Assembly (NCBI GenBank): GCA_013821425.1
Contig: JACDGV010000015.1
Coordinates: forward strand, 1 to 64,000
DNA length: 64,000 nucleotides
Origin: Nitrosospira sp.
GTDB lineage: Bacteria; Pseudomonadota; Gammaproteobacteria; Burkholderiales; Nitrosomonadaceae
Direction: 5' to 3'
Made by a program: the position numbers and the translations under genes. The first letter of the stretch is position 1; each line of letters begins with the position of its first letter. Below are positions 26,869 to 35,526 of this stretch, piece by piece. A model generated the notes under the pieces. It was not told the DNA's origin. It saw only the letters and a program-made list of their open reading frames with translations, and made no database searches.

Positions 26869-27640
26869 ATTGCTGCTGCCCGCGTGCGGCTTATTGCCGA
26901 AGAATGTGCAGGACTCGAAGAACTGGTCCGCAAGCAAGTATTATTCGGAGGCGAAGTCGGAACTGAACGACGGCAACTATGCGGGCGCCATCAAGTTGTT
27001 CGAGGCGCTGGAAGCGCGGTATCCCTACGGACGCTATGCGCAGCAGGCGCAACTTGAGATTGCCTATGCTCATTATAAGGATGGGGAGCAGGCGATGGCC
27101 ATTGTTGCCGCTGATCGCTTTATCAAGCTTCACCCAAATCATATCAATGTGGATTATGCCTATTACCTCAAGGGCCTGTCGAATTTCAACGACGACCTGG
27201 GGCTGATGGGCATTGTTACCGAGAAAATTCTGAACCAGGATATGAGCGAGCGCGACCCGAAGGCATCGCGCGAGTCGTTTGAAAATTTCAAGGAGCTGGT
27301 TACTCGTTTTCCGAAAAGCAAGTACACACCGGATGCAGTGCAGCGAATGAATCATCTCGTAAACGTGGTGGCATTGAACGAAGTCCAGGTCGCGCGCTAT
27401 TACATCCGCCGGGGCGGATACGTCGCAGCCGCAAACCGCGCCCAGTATGCCCTCAAGGAATACCCGCAGACCCCGGCTATCGAAGAAGCATTATTCATTA
27501 TGATTAAAGCCTACAATGCGCTCGGAATGACCGATCTTCGCGATGACGCCCAGCGTGTCATGAGAAAGAATTTTCCCAATAGCCGGTTTCTTGCCGACTC
27601 GACTGGCGCGGATGGCGATCCCTGGTGGAAATTCTGGTAG
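26840..27640 (+). CDS. bamD: outer-membrane protein assembly factor BamD
   Basis: BamD is the essential lipoprotein of the BAM complex that inserts beta-barrels into the outer membrane. A lipobox (LLLPACGLL, Cys16) follows the signal peptide. The rest is five TPR-like repeats: ASKYYSEAKSELNDGNYAGAIKLFEALEARYPYGRYAQQAQLEIAYAHYK is the classical first pair. Its 266 residues and final W..FW tail are typical. It is divergent from rluD, and the intergenic space is very short, so the two promoters must overlap. Confidence 0.94.
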   Translation: MSRSLALFLILLLPACGLLPKNVQDSKNWSASKYYSEAKSELNDGNYAGAIKLFEALEARYPYGRYAQQAQLEIAYAHYKDGEQAMAIVAADRFIKLHPNHINVDYAYYLKGLSNFNDDLGLMGIVTEKILNQDMSERDPKASRESFENFKELVTRFPKSKYTPDAVQRMNHLVNVVALNEVQVARYYIRRGGYVAAANRAQYALKEYPQTPAIEEALFIMIKAYNALGMTDLRDDAQRVMRKNFPNSRFLADSTGADGDPWWKFW

Positions 27641-27743
27641 CGCCAGAGGAAAGGGGCAATTTCGTGATGATAACGATCGATCCTCGCCATGGCAGATTGA
27701 CTGACCTTCCGTTATTTCCCCCATGGGGGAGGGTTAGCCCAAC

Positions 27744-28178
27744 CTAGTCCTGCAATCGGACCGCCATTACATCGCATCCGGCGTGATGCAGAACGCTGCT
27801 TGCCGTTGACCCCAGCAATAAAGCGAGGCCGCGTCGCCCATGCGAGCCGAGGATTATCAGATCGATGTTCTCCTGCCGGGCGATTCGCACAATTTCGGTT
27901 CCCGGCACTCCCCAGACCATCCACGTGTGGGTCGGGCTCACGCCCAACTCATCGCCAATCTGTTTCAGTTTTGATTTTTCTGCTTCAAGCAGATCATCCC
28001 CCGAGCCTTCGTCCAGTGGAATCACCGCCCCGTAGGGTGTGTCGGGCAACGGGATGTTGTCTAGGACGTGAATAATACTTAATTTCGCCCGAAATATCCC
28101 TGCCAAACGTCTTGCTTTCCGGACGACATAATCGCCATGCTCGGAAAAATCAACGGCCAGCAAAATATGCTGATACAA
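27744..28178 (-). CDS. universal stress protein (UspA family)
   Basis: The protein (about 144 residues) starts LYQHILLAVDFSEHGDYVVRKA. It ends with the ATP-binding motif IILGSHGRRGLALLLGSTASSVLHHAGCDVMAVR (G-2X-G-9X-G-S/T). This predicts an ATP-binding UspA-type protein that forms dimers and is induced under stress or growth arrest. I chose the TTG at 28178 because GGAG stands seven bases upstream. The frame stays open to 28223, but that part is unlike Usp proteins. It is monocistronic. Confidence 0.85.
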   Translation of the reverse strand: MYQHILLAVDFSEHGDYVVRKARRLAGIFRAKLSIIHVLDNIPLPDTPYGAVIPLDEGSGDDLLEAEKSKLKQIGDELGVSPTHTWMVWGVPGTEIVRIARQENIDLIILGSHGRRGLALLLGSTASSVLHHAGCDVMAVRLQD

Positions 28179-28456
28179 ATTCAATTCTCCACGTACTCTA
28201 AGCCATGGGTCTCCGGGTGGCACAACGGGGTACGGGTCTGCGCGCCACTAGATAGTGTAGCCCGGCGGATGGCTGATTTTTTTAACATCGATAGAGGTAG
28301 TGCCATCATGGAAATAAAGGATGCCAAGCACTCAATTTCTTGCAGTAGCTCGAAGGGTTTGGAGAGTTGGAACTGGAAATTTCGGCGTACCAGAGAAATG
28401 ACTTGATTCATCCCTGTGGAACGGTTCTGCTCCGGTGCAGATTTTTACGAACTTAA

Positions 28457-29164
28457 TCAGAACAATTTAAAAATAGAAACAGCTAAAAGGCCCCCAATGA
28501 TGGGGCCTGTCACTGGTATATACGCGTAGCCCCAATCGCTGTCCTTCTTATTGGATATGGGAAGAACGGCATGCATAATTCGCGGCCCGAGGTCACGAGC
28601 AGGATTTATCGCAAAACCGGTTGTTCCGCCAAGTGATAAGCCGATACCGAATACCAGCAAGGCCGCTGGCAGGGCGTCCAGTGATCCCAGGCTGCTTTGC
28701 GGGGCAACCATATGCAGAATGCCAAAAACCAGTATAAATGTCCCAACGGCTTCTGACACAAGGTTATTGAAAGGGCTTCTTATGGCAGGCCCTGTACAAA
28801 ACGCGGAAAGCTGGGCCCCGGCATCCGCTGTCTGTTCAAAATGTTGGCGATAGGTAACCCATACGATTAACGCGCCTAACATCGCTCCCAGCATTTGTGC
28901 GAAAACATAAATGGGTACGTCGCCCCACCCGAATTTCCCGGCAGCAGCAAGAGCAATGGTTACAGCAGGGTTTATATGGGCGCCGCCACTTATGGAAGAT
29001 GCTGCAAACACACCGACGAATACTGCGACCCCCCATCCCAAAGTGATGGCAATCCAGCCGCTATTATTGCCTTTTGTTTCACTCAATACGACATTGGCTA
29101 CCACGCCGTTCCCGAGCACTACCAGCAGGCAGGTACCTATCAGTTCTCCGAAAAAGGATATCAT
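28457..29164 (-). CDS. glpF: MIP-family channel, aquaglyceroporin type
   Basis: The 235-residue channel has six helices and the two half-helix NPA boxes: GGAHINPAVTIALA (residue about 65) and GFAINPARDLGPRI (about 190). The aspartate after the second NPAR (NPARD) is characteristic of glycerol-permeable members, as opposed to strict water channels. It would allow passage of glycerol or other small neutral solutes, perhaps urea or ammonia, through the inner membrane. No glpK or urease gene is close. It starts at ATG 29164 with GGATATC upstream, a weak ribosome site. Confidence 0.85.
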   Translation of the reverse strand: MISFFGELIGTCLLVVLGNGVVANVVLSETKGNNSGWIAITLGWGVAVFVGVFAASSISGGAHINPAVTIALAAAGKFGWGDVPIYVFAQMLGAMLGALIVWVTYRQHFEQTADAGAQLSAFCTGPAIRSPFNNLVSEAVGTFILVFGILHMVAPQSSLGSLDALPAALLVFGIGLSLGGTTGFAINPARDLGPRIMHAVLPISNKKDSDWGYAYIPVTGPIIGGLLAVSIFKLF

Positions 29165-29417
29165 TGTGATATTAAAATGAGGAGCCTGAATTTAAGATTT
29201 TTGCCCATTGCTTCTGGGGACCAGCATTTGATCTCTTCAGCTAAAATTCTGGCTTCGCCTGCGACGGACGCCCTGGAATGACGTCAACAACCAACCGCGG
29301 AACGATTGCCCTTTAGGGATTTTAAATTTAGAGCCGGATTACCCCCCACTTGCATTGTGAGTATAGCTCAACAGCGCGCCGGGGCAATCTAAATTTCAGA
29401 TGTGCAAGGAAATTATT

Positions 29418-30098
29418 TTAGGGGTTTGACAATTTCAAAGGTCGTCCACTAGCGACCGTCTGCTCAATCGTCAGCATCGTTCTCAGGACTTTCCAGACGT
29501 TTTCCACGATCTTTCCTTGCGCTTGCGCGTTCGGATGGATTCCGTCCGCCAGAAAAAACTCCCGCTTGTCGCCGAAACCATCCAACAGGAAGGGCACCAG
29601 TTTCAGTCCGTGGCGTTTCGCCAGTTCCGGGTAAATATCCTGAAACTTTTGCGTGTATGCTATGCCATAATTGGGCGGCAACTGCATCCCGGTCAACAGT
29701 ACGGTAGCGTTGTGGCGCCGGCATGCTTCAATGATGGCTTCGAGATTGTCGCGGATGGATTCGATGGAAGCTCCCCGCAGTCCGTCGTTACCGCCAAGTT
29801 CGACAATGACGATGTCGGGACGATGGGTTTTAAGCGCTTGCTCGATGCGTTTGCGTCCGCCATGCGCGGTTTCGCCACTCACGCTGTTGTTTATCAGGTA
29901 CGCCTGCGATTGCGTTTGCAAGCGCCTATTCAGCAAACTGACCCATCCGGCCTCCCGCGACAGGCCATAGCCGGCGGAAAGGCTATCGCCGAATACCATA
30001 ATAGTAGTGGTGACTGACCCTGGCGCGGCAGTTGCGCTCGAGTTTGCGGCCCCGAGAGTTGACAGGACAGATAGCAGAATTATCAGGAAATTTTTCAT
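29418..30098 (-). CDS. tesA: arylesterase / thioesterase I (SGNH hydrolase)
   Basis: The protein is secreted to the periplasm through a signal peptide (KNFLIILLSVLSTLGAANSSATA). SGNH blocks are in order: I FGDSLSAGYGL (nucleophile Ser), II NNSVSGETA, III ELGGNDGLRG and V DGIHPNAQAQ (catalytic Asp and His). It hydrolyses acyl-thioesters, lysophospholipids or aryl esters. The ATG at 30098 shares bases with the ATG of the divergent ABC ATPase gene at 30097, so their 5' ends face each other directly. The same tesA/ybbA pairing occurs in E. coli. An upstream extension to 30197 would lie inside the ATPase gene and is unlikely. Confidence 0.9.
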   Translation of the reverse strand: MKNFLIILLSVLSTLGAANSSATAAPGSVTTTIMVFGDSLSAGYGLSREAGWVSLLNRRLQTQSQAYLINNSVSGETAHGGRKRIEQALKTHRPDIVIVELGGNDGLRGASIESIRDNLEAIIEACRRHNATVLLTGMQLPPNYGIAYTQKFQDIYPELAKRHGLKLVPFLLDGFGDKREFFLADGIHPNAQAQGKIVENVWKVLRTMLTIEQTVASGRPLKLSNP

Positions 30099-30786
30099 GG
30101 CAGATAACATTGACGTACGGCCCATGGTACAGGCGATCGGGTTGAGCAAGCAGGTAAGTACGGGTAACGAACAGCTTACTATTCTTGATAATATCAATCT
30201 GGAAATAAAAGCGGGTGACTCCGTTGCCGTGGTGGGCGCATCGGGCTCGGGTAAGTCGACTCTGCTGGGACTGTTAGCAGGATTAGATACTCCTTCTGCC
30301 GGTAAGGTTCATCTTAACGGGGAAGATATTTTCCTGGTGGATGAAGACGCACGCGCTGCTTTGCGAGGCCGCATGCTGGGGTTCGTATTCCAGTCGTTTC
30401 AGCTGTTGCCCGCATTGACTGCCATTGAGAACGTGATGCTGCCTCTGGAGCTTATTGGCGCAAGCAATGCACACAATGGGGCGCTGGAATTGCTGGAACG
30501 GGTCGGGCTGGGAATGCGTCTTAAGCACTATCCCAGGCAACTCTCGGGTGGAGAGCAACAACGCGTGGCCATTGCGCGCGCTTTTGTCACGCAACCGCAA
30601 TTACTGCTCGCTGATGAACCGACCGGCAATCTTGATTCCGCGACCGGTGCGCAAATCATAGAGCTCATGTTCGAGCTGAACCGCGAACGCGGCACCACCC
30701 TGGTCCTGGTGACGCATGACGAGGCCATTTCCGGCCGCTGTGCATGGCGGCTGCGGCTGGCGGGGGGAAAGATCGTGAATGAATGA
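30097..30786 (+). CDS. ybbA: ABC transporter ATP-binding protein, YbbA/LolD type
   Basis: The 229-residue ATPase carries Walker A (VGASGSGKSTLLGLLAGLD), Q-loop VFQSFQLLPALTAIENVMLPLEL, signature LSGGEQQRVAIARAFVT, Walker B LLLADEPTGNLD and the switch His in VTHDE. These features place it in the YbbA/LolD/MacB group. It lacks a permease neighbour of the FtsX/YbbP type and is followed at 25 bases by an RND adaptor. A ribosome site (AGGA) supports ATG 30097. Its natural partner is therefore uncertain: a permease elsewhere or an altered pairing with the RND genes. Confidence 0.85.
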   Translation: MADNIDVRPMVQAIGLSKQVSTGNEQLTILDNINLEIKAGDSVAVVGASGSGKSTLLGLLAGLDTPSAGKVHLNGEDIFLVDEDARAALRGRMLGFVFQSFQLLPALTAIENVMLPLELIGASNAHNGALELLERVGLGMRLKHYPRQLSGGEQQRVAIARAFVTQPQLLLADEPTGNLDSATGAQIIELMFELNRERGTTLVLVTHDEAISGRCAWRLRLAGGKIVNE

Positions 30787-30810
30787 AGCAGCATTGGGTA
30801 AAACCTCTTG

Positions 30811-31992
30811 ATGGAAGCGAGATCCCGAACAAACCTTCCGGCACCTGCCAGGCCCCTTCAGCGGTTTGCGCTGGTCGCCATTGTGCTTGCCGTATCCATC
30901 ACCGCCGCGTGGGTCTGGCGCAATCAGGATGGCGCGACCGATGCGGGGAGCAGGCCTGCTGAGGCAATCAGAGTGGTGACTGCTGTGGTTGCGCAACGCG
31001 ATGTGCCGGTCAGGCTAACGGCCAACGGTACGGTATCGGCTCAGCAGACCGTGGTGGTACGGCCACAGCTGAGCGCCATGATTAGCGCCGTGCATATCAG
31101 GGAGGGGCAATTCGTGCAAAAAGGCGAGAGGTTGTTTACGCTCGATGCACGCACGGAGGACGCCAATCTCAGCATGACAGAGGGACAATTGGCCAAATCG
31201 CGCGCGGAGCTGAGGAACGCTGAGCGTAACCTCAAACGGCAGCGCGAGTTGTTCGGCCAGCGCTTTATTTCACAAGCTGCGCTGGATGTGGCACAGAATC
31301 AGGTCGATGCACTGCGTGCCCAGTTTGCGGTCGACCAGGCTGCTGTGCAGGCGAATCGTATTGCTCGCGGATTCAGTGAAATTACGGCGCCTATCGCGGG
31401 GCGTACCGGCATCATTCCGGTGTATCAAGGCAGCCTGGTGCAGCCGAATGATGCTTTAGTGAGTATCACGCAAATCGATCCGATCAATGTCAGTTTTACC
31501 TTGCCGGAGCGTGAGTTTGTGCCGTTGCAACGAGCGCTTGCCCGGAGTGAAGTGCCTGTTATTGTGGAACTGGATGCGGCTGGAGCCCAGACAAGGACGG
31601 GACATCTGATATTTATCGATAATGCAGTAGAAACAGCCAGCGGCACAATTGGTCTCAAGGCAGAGTTTTCCAATGCTGACCATCTTCTCTGGCCGGGCAT
31701 GTTTGTTGCCGTGGCAGTCGCGCCGCATACGCTGCCGGGCGCTCTGACGGTCCCGGTACAGGCGGTGCAGACTGGTCCGGAAGTAAAGTTCCTGTATGTG
31801 GTCGGTGACAACAGTGAAGTGGTTTCACTTCCCGTCACGGTGCGTTTGATACAGGATGGGATCGCGGTAATAGAGGATGGCGGCGTTATTCCAGGCATGA
31901 GAATTGTTGTGGAAGGCGCACAGAATCTTAGACCGGGCAGCAAGGTTACGGAGGCCGGACACAGGGATGCCGAGACGGGAGCGCCAAGCTAG
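30811..31992 (+). CDS. RND efflux periplasmic adaptor subunit
   Basis: The protein has an N-terminal membrane helix (FALVAIVLAVSITAAWVW), then a lipoyl/hairpin domain (TVSAQQTVVVRPQLSAMISAVHIREGQFVQKGERLFTLDAR), a coiled-coil hairpin (NLSMTEGQLAKSRAELRNAERNLKRQRELF), a beta-barrel (GRTGIIPVYQGSLVQPNDALVSITQIDPINVSF) and a membrane-proximal domain. This is the MexA/MdtA plan of tripartite efflux pumps, linking the RND pump to an outer-membrane factor. The RND permease follows 428 bases later. No outer-membrane channel gene is in the window. The start at ATG 30811 is preferred over the TTG immediately before it. Confidence 0.88.
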   Translation: MEARSRTNLPAPARPLQRFALVAIVLAVSITAAWVWRNQDGATDAGSRPAEAIRVVTAVVAQRDVPVRLTANGTVSAQQTVVVRPQLSAMISAVHIREGQFVQKGERLFTLDARTEDANLSMTEGQLAKSRAELRNAERNLKRQRELFGQRFISQAALDVAQNQVDALRAQFAVDQAAVQANRIARGFSEITAPIAGRTGIIPVYQGSLVQPNDALVSITQIDPINVSFTLPEREFVPLQRALARSEVPVIVELDAAGAQTRTGHLIFIDNAVETASGTIGLKAEFSNADHLLWPGMFVAVAVAPHTLPGALTVPVQAVQTGPEVKFLYVVGDNSEVVSLPVTVRLIQDGIAVIEDGGVIPGMRIVVEGAQNLRPGSKVTEAGHRDAETGAPS

Positions 31993-32419
31993 ATGAGCGA
32001 GTCATCGTGCCCGAGTCGAGCCGGAATAAGCAATGGTTCTGGATTTCTGCCGGTTGGCTGCTATTTCTCAGCTGACTGTTCCATGACTCGCAAAGGCTTC
32101 CACCCAACTTTTCCTTCATCTGTTGCGCGAGTTCCCTATTGGACGGGCTGTACCGTCTTGGCAGCGCCAAATAGCCGCGATACAAAATGCTGCAGAGCGA
32201 TCACCTAGAGCCGCGCATGAGCATCGTGGAGAAGCGGGGCGGAGCGCAACACCGGGGTTGGCGTGCCCGCGCTTTATGGAGGTCGTCCGTCTGTCCGGCA
32301 AGCTACCTTCCTTTGGGAGGCCCTGCTTTCCGCGACGCGGCCGCACCATATCCTGTCGTTGCATCCTGTTTTGCCCGGCAGAAATCCCATATCGTACCGG
32401 TCCTACTGACGAATTCAGG
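31993..32419. other. unusually long gap inside the RND operon
   Basis: Between the adaptor and the permease there are about 427 bases, whereas such gene pairs usually touch. The plus-strand frame of the permease extends upstream to 32123, but that extension is unlike RND proteins. No promoter or recognisable gene is visible, so the content is either unannotated regulatory DNA or remnant sequence. Confidence 0.35.
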
Positions 32420-35400
32420 ATGAATCTTTCGGAATTGTGCATCCGGCGCCCGGTGATGACGATTCTGTTATCGGCATCCGTTGTCGTTGCCGGCATCATT
32501 GCTTACACCGGTTTACCGATCGCGGCGCTGCCCAGTTACGACTCGCCCACCATTACTGTAACCGCGGTGCTCCCCGGCGCAAGCCCCGAGATCATGGCTT
32601 CCTCAGTCGCCACGCCTCTTGAGAGGCAGTTTTCCATCATCTCCGGTCTTTCTGTCATCAGTTCGACAAGCACCCAGGGCAGTACCGTGATTACGCTGGA
32701 ATTCGATCAGAACCGGGATATCGATAGTGCTTCCATTGATGTGCAGGCGGCATTACTACGTGCCCAGCGTTCGCTACCAGTCGAAATGATTACGCCCCCG
32801 TCATACCAGAAGATCAATCCCGCCGATTCTCCAATTCTGTTTCTTGCCCTGACATCGCCTTCAATGTCTCTGCCGGAATTGAACAGCTTCGCCGAGGATC
32901 TCATTGCCCCAACGTTATCCACGCTTCCCGGTGTGGCCCAGGTACGAATCAACGGCCAGAAAAAATATGCTGTTCGCGTGCACGTGAATCCGGAAGCGCT
33001 CGCGGTCCGCAATCTTACGCTTGATGAGATCGCCAACGCGCTGCATGCCGCCAATGTCAATTCGCCGGTTGGCACGCTTGAAGGTCCCCGTCAGACGCTG
33101 ACCATCCAGGCCAATCGCCAGCTCGATAACGCCAGGGCATTCGCCAATCTGATCGTGGCCACTGCCCCCAGCGGCAGCCCGGTTCGGCTGTCGGACGTGG
33201 CGCAGGTGGAGGACAGTGTGGAATCGGTCAAAACTGCCGCCTGGATTAACGGCGAGCCTGCGATAACCCTCTCAGTGCAGCGTCAGCCAGGTGCTAATAC
33301 GGTTGCAACGGTTGACAGCGTCAAGGCGGAGATACCAGGCCTGGTTGCACAGATGCCATCATCCGTTCAGCTCAGGCTGACGACCGACCGTTCAATTTCA
33401 ATCCGCGAGTCGATCCATGACGTGCAGGTTACGCTGGCGATAACCGTTGTACTCGTCGTGCTGGTAATTTTCCTGTTCCTGCGCAAGGCTTCTGCCACCT
33501 TGATTCCGGCACTATCATTGCCAATCTCGCTGCTCGGGGCGGTCGCAATGATGCAGGTCCTTGGCTTCAGTCTGGACAACATTTCGCTGCTGGCTATTAC
33601 TCTCGCCGTCGGACTGGTGGTGGATGATGCCATAGTAGTACTCGAGAATATTGCGCGTCACGTGGAAAGAGGCATGCCGCCGCTCCAGGCCGCCCTGCGG
33701 GGATCTAAAGAAGTAAGTTTCACCATCATTTCAATTTCCCTCTCTCTGGTTGCCGTTTTTATTCCGGTTTTCTTCATGCCGGGCGTAATCGGGTTGCTGT
33801 TTCATGAGTTTGCGGCGGTAGTGGGAATTGCCGTTCTGATGTCGGCCGTGGTATCGCTCACACTGGTGCCTGTGATGGCGAGCCGGTATCTGGTCCAGCA
33901 CGAGACCGAGAAGCGCCTGAAATGGACTGCCTGGTTCGAGCGCGGATTCTCCAGCCTTTTGATGTTCTATGAACGTGTGCTCGACTGGGCGCTACGCCGG
34001 CGCCGGGTGGTACTAGGGATCGCCATCGGCACCTTCGTGGCCACAGGCGTCTTGTTCGTGGTTTTGCCCAAAGGTTTTTTTCCCAACGAGGATATCGGGC
34101 AGGCCCTGATTACGGTGGAAGCTGTCGAGGATATTTCCTTCCCTGCCATGACTCAACTATTACAGCGTACGGGCGAGGTGATTCAAAACCACCCTGCAGT
34201 CGAAAACCTCAACATATACGCAAGCGAAAGTCATAGTGCCCGCCTGTTCATGACTCTCAAACCACGCGATCAGCGTCCGCCTATCGACCATGTGATCGAA
34301 GACTTGCGCCGCGATGTCCGGGCCATCCCGGGCATTAATGTCTTTATCAATCCCACTCAGAACCTCAGGCTGGGCGGTCGTATGAGCAAGAGCCGCTACC
34401 AGTACGTCATGCGGAGCGTACGCGCTGAAGACCTGCGCGCCGCAGCTGACGGTCTGATAGGGCGCATGCAGGCCGAAGAAGCCATTTTTCGTGATGTTAC
34501 CAGTGACGCGCAATTAAAGGGCCTGCAGGCGCGTCTCAATATCAACCGTGACAAAGCAAACCTGCTTGGCATACAGATCGCAGACATCCGTTCCGCACTT
34601 TTCAGCGCTTTTGGCGCGCGCCAGGTGTCGACCATCTATACATCAGCCAATAGTTATCAGGTTATCTTGCAAGCGGGAGACGAGTATCGTGTTGACGAAA
34701 GCGCTTTCGGTAAAATACACCTTCGCTCCAAAAACGGCGCATTGGTTCCGCTATCGAGCGTTGCGTCAGTCGAGCGTGAAGTGGGACCGATAGCGATCAA
34801 CCATGCCGGCCAGCTTGAGGCGCTGACCGTCTCGTTCAATCTTGCTCCCGGAGCGGCCTTGGGCGACGCTTCAGCCAGAATCGAGCAGTTCAAGCAAGAA
34901 CTGAATATGCCGGGAAGCATTTTAACCGGTTATGCTGGCGATGCCGCCGCATTCCAGTCTTCCCAGGCGAGCCAGGTGATATTGATCGTTGCTGCATTGC
35001 TCGTAATCTACGTGCTGCTTGGCGTGCTTTATGAGAGCTATATTCATCCTCTCACGATTCTTTCCGGGCTACCTTCGGCGGCGGTAGGCGCGTTGGGGAT
35101 GTTATGGCTGTTCAACATGGAGTTATCGATCATAGCCATGATCGGTATTCTGATGCTGATCGGCATTGTCAAGAAGAATGCCATCATGATGATCGATTTT
35201 GCACTTGCCGCTCAGCGCAATGAGGGTATGGCACCGTACGAAGCGATACGGACGGCTTGTCTCCTGCGTTTCCGGCCGATCATGATGACAACCCTGGCAG
35301 CGATGATGGGCGCGCTTCCCATCGCTCTGGGATTGGGTGCGGGAGCGGAGTTGCGCCAGCCGCTGGGGCTTGCGGTGGTAGGGGGATTGTTATTCTCGCA

Positions 35401-35488
35401 GGTGATCACGCTTTTCATTACCCCGGTGATCTATCTTTATCTGGACCGTTTTTCCGGCAGCGGGCCGCTCAAGCTGGCAGAAGATTAG
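32420..35488 (+). CDS. RND-family multidrug efflux permease
   Basis: The protein of about 1022 residues starts MNLSELCIRRPVMTILLSASVVVAG, the typical HAE1 N-terminus. I chose ATG 32420 because the extended frame upstream is not RND-like, and AGGATGAATC provides a close ribosome context. It shows the proton-relay Asp pair in TM4 (LAITLAVGLVVDDAIVVLENI), the GGDEF-unrelated periplasmic docking loops and the C-terminal LIGIVKKNAIMMIDFAL helix. The MdtB/MdtC and MuxB group is the nearest in style. It works with the adaptor upstream and an outer-membrane channel encoded elsewhere. Substrates are unknown. Confidence 0.9.
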   Translation: MNLSELCIRRPVMTILLSASVVVAGIIAYTGLPIAALPSYDSPTITVTAVLPGASPEIMASSVATPLERQFSIISGLSVISSTSTQGSTVITLEFDQNRDIDSASIDVQAALLRAQRSLPVEMITPPSYQKINPADSPILFLALTSPSMSLPELNSFAEDLIAPTLSTLPGVAQVRINGQKKYAVRVHVNPEALAVRNLTLDEIANALHAANVNSPVGTLEGPRQTLTIQANRQLDNARAFANLIVATAPSGSPVRLSDVAQVEDSVESVKTAAWINGEPAITLSVQRQPGANTVATVDSVKAEIPGLVAQMPSSVQLRLTTDRSISIRESIHDVQVTLAITVVLVVLVIFLFLRKASATLIPALSLPISLLGAVAMMQVLGFSLDNISLLAITLAVGLVVDDAIVVLENIARHVERGMPPLQAALRGSKEVSFTIISISLSLVAVFIPVFFMPGVIGLLFHEFAAVVGIAVLMSAVVSLTLVPVMASRYLVQHETEKRLKWTAWFERGFSSLLMFYERVLDWALRRRRVVLGIAIGTFVATGVLFVVLPKGFFPNEDIGQALITVEAVEDISFPAMTQLLQRTGEVIQNHPAVENLNIYASESHSARLFMTLKPRDQRPPIDHVIEDLRRDVRAIPGINVFINPTQNLRLGGRMSKSRYQYVMRSVRAEDLRAAADGLIGRMQAEEAIFRDVTSDAQLKGLQARLNINRDKANLLGIQIADIRSALFSAFGARQVSTIYTSANSYQVILQAGDEYRVDESAFGKIHLRSKNGALVPLSSVASVEREVGPIAINHAGQLEALTVSFNLAPGAALGDASARIEQFKQELNMPGSILTGYAGDAAAFQSSQASQVILIVAALLVIYVLLGVLYESYIHPLTILSGLPSAAVGALGMLWLFNMELSIIAMIGILMLIGIVKKNAIMMIDFALAAQRNEGMAPYEAIRTACLLRFRPIMMTTLAAMMGALPIALGLGAGAELRQPLGLAVVGGLLFSQVITLFITPVIYLYLDRFSGSGPLKLAED

Positions 35489-35526
35489 CCGCTGGCCGCT
35501 GAGAAGTACTCGGGCGGGTTGCACCG

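Noticed and set aside
27717-27732. CCCCCATGGGGG palindrome as a terminator of bamD
   Set aside because: The stem is perfect but very short of loop bases and has no T-run. It may be a weak or bidirectional signal, not a supported terminator.
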